Source: DASQWP01 sp050697555
GTDB lineage: Bacteria; Actinomycetota; Thermoleophilia; Gaiellales; Gaiellaceae
Assembly (NCBI GenBank): GCA_050697555.1
Contig: JBOHAD010000106.1
Location: 1-6,628 of the forward strand
Reading direction: 5' to 3'
Length of the DNA: 6,628 nt
Position 1 is the first letter of the stretch; every line of letters starts with the position of its first letter. The translations under genes were made by a program, and so were the position numbers. A model generated the notes under the pieces. That model ran no database searches. It saw only the letters and a program-made list of their open reading frames with translations, and was not told the DNA's origin. Of the stretch, positions 3,919 through 6,628 are shown piece by piece.

Positions 3919-6462
3919 GAGTCGCGCCGCGTCGTACCGGGAGCGCACGCCGAGCTTGGCGAGGATGGCCGAGACGTGGTGGCCGACCGTCTTCTCGGTG
4001 ATGACGAGCCGCTCGGCGATCTCCGCATTCCGCAGGCCCTCGACGATCAGGTCGAGGACCTCGAGCTCCCGCGCTGTGAGGCCGCCCGGGTTCGCCTTGG
4101 TGGCGGGCCGCGGCCCACGAACTCCGAGCGCGCGGAGCGAGCGGGCGCAGGTCTCCGCGGCCGGGCGGGCGCCGAGGCGTTCGAACGCCTCCAGCGCGGC
4201 GCTGAGCGTGTCCTCCCCGCCGGCCTCCACGAGCGCGCGAGCGGACTCGTAGGGACAGCCGCGCGCCTCCCACGCCTCGGCCGCCGCGCGCGCCTCGCCG
4301 GCCAGCTGGAGCCGGTACGGCTCCGCGATCCATCCGGGCGCCTCGTCGAGCGCCCCCGCCTTCCACTGCCAGTACGCCAGCTCCCCTGCGAACCAGAGAT
4401 GCCGCTTCTCGAGCGCGAGCTCGTACGCGGCCTGCGCCTCCGCGACGACCCGCTCGGAGTCGGCGCTGAGCCACGCGGCCTCGGCCCGCGCGGCATGAAC
4501 GTGCCCGAGCCGCTGGAGGTGGCCGCCCGGCTGCGCGAGCTCGAGCGCCTCGTCGAGGACCTCGATCGCACCCGGATCGCCGCGGCGCGCCCGCGCACGG
4601 CCGAGCGCGATCAGCGCGCTGATCCGGGTGATCGCCTCATCGCTGCGGGCTAGGGTCTCCCGCGCGAGCTCGGTGCCCTCATCCCACCGACCCTGGTACA
4701 CGAGCACGAGCGCGAGCCAGGCCTGCTGGTACGACAGTTCTGTCTCGCGCTCCTCGGCAAACGTGATGTGCTCGCGCAGGTAGCGCTCCGCGCGCTCGAG
4801 CTCGTACATTTCCCCCAGCCCCGTTCCGAGCATGCTGAGCGCGGAGCCGATCCGGAGCTCGAGCTCGTCTCGCCGAGCGATCTCGAGGCTCTGCTCCAGG
4901 TGCTCGATCCCGCGCTCGATCTCGCCGGCCATCATGTAGGAGGTCCCGATCATGTTCAGCCCGAACGACAGCGTCTCCTCGTCGCCCAGCTTCCGCGCCA
5001 AGGCAACCGTCTTCTCTCCCCACGCGACGCCCTCGGCGTTGTCGCGGCCGAGCATCCGCATGTAGGCCTGGCCGCCGTAGGCGTTCGCGAGCTGCCTGCC
5101 GGGCGGCAGCGTCTCCAGGAGGTCGATCGCCGCGCGGCTCGCCTGCTCCGCCTCCGCGTTCCGGCCGAGGGCGATGTACGGCATCGTCAGGCGCCACAGG
5201 GTGTCACCCTCGCCGAGCCGGTCGTCCAGCTCGCGGTAGAGCGCAATCGCCTGTTTTCGCGCGTTGGCCGCCTCCTCGTATCCTCCGGTCAGCTGCGCCT
5301 CCTGCGCGTACCCCGACAGGAGCGCCGCGCGCTTCGCCGCCGGGAGACAGTCCGCGTGACGCAAGGCGCGCGCGTACTGCGCCGCGGCCTCCCGGTGCGC
5401 TCCGGCCGTCGCGGCCCGTCGCGCCGCTCTCGGCGCGTGCTCGAGCACGGCCGCGATGTCGCCCGCCTCCTCCGCGTGGTGGGCGAGCCGCGACGGGTCG
5501 GGCGACCCGACGGGCGGCGACGCGAGCGCGTCGAGTAGCGAGGCGTGGAAGCGCCGGCGACGCTGGGCGGGGACGACGCTCTCGAGCGCCAGCCGGGCAA
5601 GCTCGTGGCGGAATGCGACCGCGTCGACTTCGGACGTCAACATTCCCGCCGCGAGGCACTCGTCCAGGTGCTCGAGCTCGTCGGGCGCGACCGCCTCGAG
5701 CAGCCACAGCTCCGTCCGCGCGGGCACGAGCGCGACCAGGTCGAGGAGGCGGCGCGCAGCCGGATCGAGCCCCGCAGCGCGCGCGAGGACGGCGTCGCGC
5801 ACGGTCTCGGGCAGCGTGCCCGGGCTCACGGCGAGGACCTCGGTGACGTAGAAAGCGTTGCCGCGCGTGAGGCGGTGGAGCGCGTCGCCGTCGGCGCCGT
5901 GCGGCGCGGCGAGCTCGCGGACGGCCTCGACCGACAGCCGGGGAACCGACAGACGCGAGACTGCCGGCGCCGACGCGAGCTCCCCGAGCACGACGCGGAG
6001 CGGATGTTCCCCCTCGACCTCGTCCTCGCGGTACGTCGCGAGAACGAGCGCCGCGGTCGAGTCGATGCGGCGGCCGAGTACGCGCAGGACGTCGAGCGTC
6101 GCCTGGTCGGCCCAGTGGACGTCCTCGAGCACGAGAACGGCGGCCCTCCGCAGCTCCTGGAGGAGCGCTGTCGCGACGAGCCGGGGGTGGCCGCCGGAGG
6201 CGACGCGCGCCGCCACGTCGCCGCCCGTCTCGGTCGCGACGTCGACGAGCGGCCCGAGCGGCGTCGGCGTGGTCAGGTTCTCGCACGCTCCCTCCAGCAC
6301 GCGCCCCTCCACGCGCGCCGCGAACGCCCGGGCGAGCGAGGTCTTCCCCACGCCCGCCTCGCCGCCGACGAAGAGGAGCCTTCCGCCGTCCACGCGGGCG
6401 CGGTCGAGCTGCGCGAGCAGCTCTTCGCGCTCCAAGAGCTCGGCCACGCCTTCATGCTGCAC
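3886..6462 (-). CDS. Large ATPase with C-terminal LuxR helix-turn-helix (LAL/STAND-type regulator)
   Basis: This encodes 858 residues, normal for LAL-type regulators (about 850-1000). An N-terminal LLEREELLAQLDRA lead-in is followed by an AAA/NTPase module with Walker A GGEAGVGKT (33-41) and Walker B VLVLEDVHWAD (109-119). A winged-helix-like segment follows (about 210-310), then a long TPR-like helical region (about 330-720; for example QAIALYREL, AEQASRAAIDLLE, GIEHLEQSLEIARR). The C-terminus (793-850) is a LuxR/GerE helix-turn-helix: LTARELEVLDLIVEGLRNAE, then IAERL, then TEKTVGHHVSAILAKLGVRS. Family members are cytoplasmic transcriptional activators switched by nucleotide and an inducer sensed through the helical region; the inducer is unknown here. 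The start is GTG with no clear ribosome binding site, and GTG at 6447 (853 residues) is an alternative. It lies upstream of the DUF4242 operon on the same strand and may control it. Confidence 0.93.
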   Translation of the reverse strand: MQHEGVAELLEREELLAQLDRARVDGGRLLFVGGEAGVGKTSLARAFAARVEGRVLEGACENLTTPTPLGPLVDVATETGGDVAARVASGGHPRLVATALLQELRRAAVLVLEDVHWADQATLDVLRVLGRRIDSTAALVLATYREDEVEGEHPLRVVLGELASAPAVSRLSVPRLSVEAVRELAAPHGADGDALHRLTRGNAFYVTEVLAVSPGTLPETVRDAVLARAAGLDPAARRLLDLVALVPARTELWLLEAVAPDELEHLDECLAAGMLTSEVDAVAFRHELARLALESVVPAQRRRRFHASLLDALASPPVGSPDPSRLAHHAEEAGDIAAVLEHAPRAARRAATAGAHREAAAQYARALRHADCLPAAKRAALLSGYAQEAQLTGGYEEAANARKQAIALYRELDDRLGEGDTLWRLTMPYIALGRNAEAEQASRAAIDLLETLPPGRQLANAYGGQAYMRMLGRDNAEGVAWGEKTVALARKLGDEETLSFGLNMIGTSYMMAGEIERGIEHLEQSLEIARRDELELRIGSALSMLGTGLGEMYELERAERYLREHITFAEERETELSYQQAWLALVLVYQGRWDEGTELARETLARSDEAITRISALIALGRARARRGDPGAIEVLDEALELAQPGGHLQRLGHVHAARAEAAWLSADSERVVAEAQAAYELALEKRHLWFAGELAYWQWKAGALDEAPGWIAEPYRLQLAGEARAAAEAWEARGCPYESARALVEAGGEDTLSAALEAFERLGARPAAETCARSLRALGVRGPRPATKANPGGLTARELEVLDLIVEGLRNAEIAERLVITEKTVGHHVSAILAKLGVRSRYDAARLAQDRETAGPG

Positions 6463-6516
6463 CCCGGCGGGGCGCGCTTCAAGCTCTAGCTGTCCTGGCG
6501 ACGGGGATGTGACACG

Positions 6517-6535
6517 CGGCCCCTACGAGGGGCCG
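6517..6535. repeat. Hairpin upstream of the LuxR-type regulator
   Basis: A perfect 7-bp stem pairs 6517-6523 with 6529-6535 around a TACGA loop. It lies between the tRNA-Gly hairpin and the regulator start, about 55 bases upstream of the GTG at 6462. It may be a backup terminator for the tRNA transcript or a leader or operator element. No U-tract follows it on the minus strand. Confidence 0.4.
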
Positions 6536-6556
6536 GCCTCAGATCGGGTAACAGAG

Positions 6557-6577
6557 AAGCCCTGCTATGCAGGGCTT
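6557..6577 (-). terminator. Hairpin terminator downstream of tRNA-Gly
   Basis: A perfect 9-bp stem (AAGCCCTGC at 6557-6565 with GCAGGGCTT at 6569-6577) has a 3-base loop. It begins 7 bases past the tRNA discriminator base. On the minus strand it is followed by CTCTGTTACC, a partly T-rich tail. Short stem, tight loop and place after a tRNA fit a terminator. Confidence 0.6.
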
Positions 6578-6584
6578 TCAGAGG

Positions 6585-6628
6585 AGCGGATGATGGGACT
6601 CGAACCCACGACCTTCTGCATGGCAAGC
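6585..6628 (-). tRNA. tRNA-Gly (anticodon GCC), 3' part only
   Basis: Only the 3' part of the gene is in the window; the rest continues past 6628. On the minus strand the visible bases read anticodon loop TTGCCAT (anticodon GCC) and stem GCAGA, then a short variable region. The T arm is GTGGG-TTCGAGT-CCCAT, and the 3' acceptor strand is CATCCGC (6586-6592) with discriminator U at 6585. U73 is usual for bacterial glycine tRNAs. CCA is not fully encoded (CCT follows). The assignment depends on the loop register, because the 5' anticodon stem is mostly outside the window. Confidence 0.85.

Noticed and set aside
3268..4653. Long plus-strand open frame (461 codons)
   Set aside because: It is antisense to the exported protein, the DUF4242 gene and the regulator, all of which have recognisable domains and good starts.
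5545..6489. Plus-strand open frame (314 codons) opposite the regulator N-terminus
   Set aside because: It mirrors the ATPase domain coding sequence; composition is Arg/Glu-rich with no motif.
1..6628. CRISPR array, insertion sequence, toxin-antitoxin pair or phage remnant
   Set aside because: No regularly spaced repeats, no terminal repeats with transposase, no integrase, and no recognisable toxin or antitoxin were found. The small proteins do not match types I know.

Overview
The window is uniformly GC-rich, with frequent GTG starts and mostly strong AGGAGG-type ribosome binding sites. The gene content is actinobacterial in flavour: an ECF sigma factor, a large ATPase-LuxR regulator, a DUF4242 protein, and small C-x-C-x4-C proteins. 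My best guess is a soil or environmental actinobacterium, possibly class Thermoleophilia. That guess rests on remembered protein families, not on a search. No transposase, phage gene, CRISPR array or rRNA is visible, and the two tRNAs sit on either side of ordinary chromosomal genes.

Layout from left to right. Positions 1-510 hold a small two-helix membrane protein (minus strand) followed by a hairpin. Positions 481-1118 hold a tandem pair of paralogous small proteins (minus strand) that share a C-x-C-x4-C plus PGH signature; their reading frames overlap by 11 bases and a hairpin follows them. Positions 1119-1574 have no convincing gene. A tRNA-Cys (minus) lies at 1575-1645. A 59-residue basic protein (minus) starts at 1992 and is divergent from an ECF sigma factor (plus). 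The sigma gene is followed 11 bases later by a small acidic helical protein that is probably in the same transcript. A terminator and a second, long palindrome close that unit.

The right half is on the minus strand. An 858-residue AAA-type ATPase with a C-terminal LuxR helix-turn-helix (3886-6462) lies upstream of a tight two-gene operon. That operon encodes a DUF4242 (SCO4226-like, nickel-binding family) protein and an exported protein of unknown function. The end of the regulator gene carries a 15-bp direct repeat with a 22-bp period. Each copy contains an imperfect CCC-N6-GGG dyad, and together they sit just upstream of the DUF4242 operon, so they are a plausible operator. The right edge has hairpins and the 3' half of a tRNA-Gly(GCC).

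The best candidates for under-described biology are the DUF4242/exported-protein operon with its putative double operator, the overlapping Cys-rich paralogue pair, the sigma factor with its small coupled partner, and the 45-bp palindrome at 2937-2981. None of these proves a new system.
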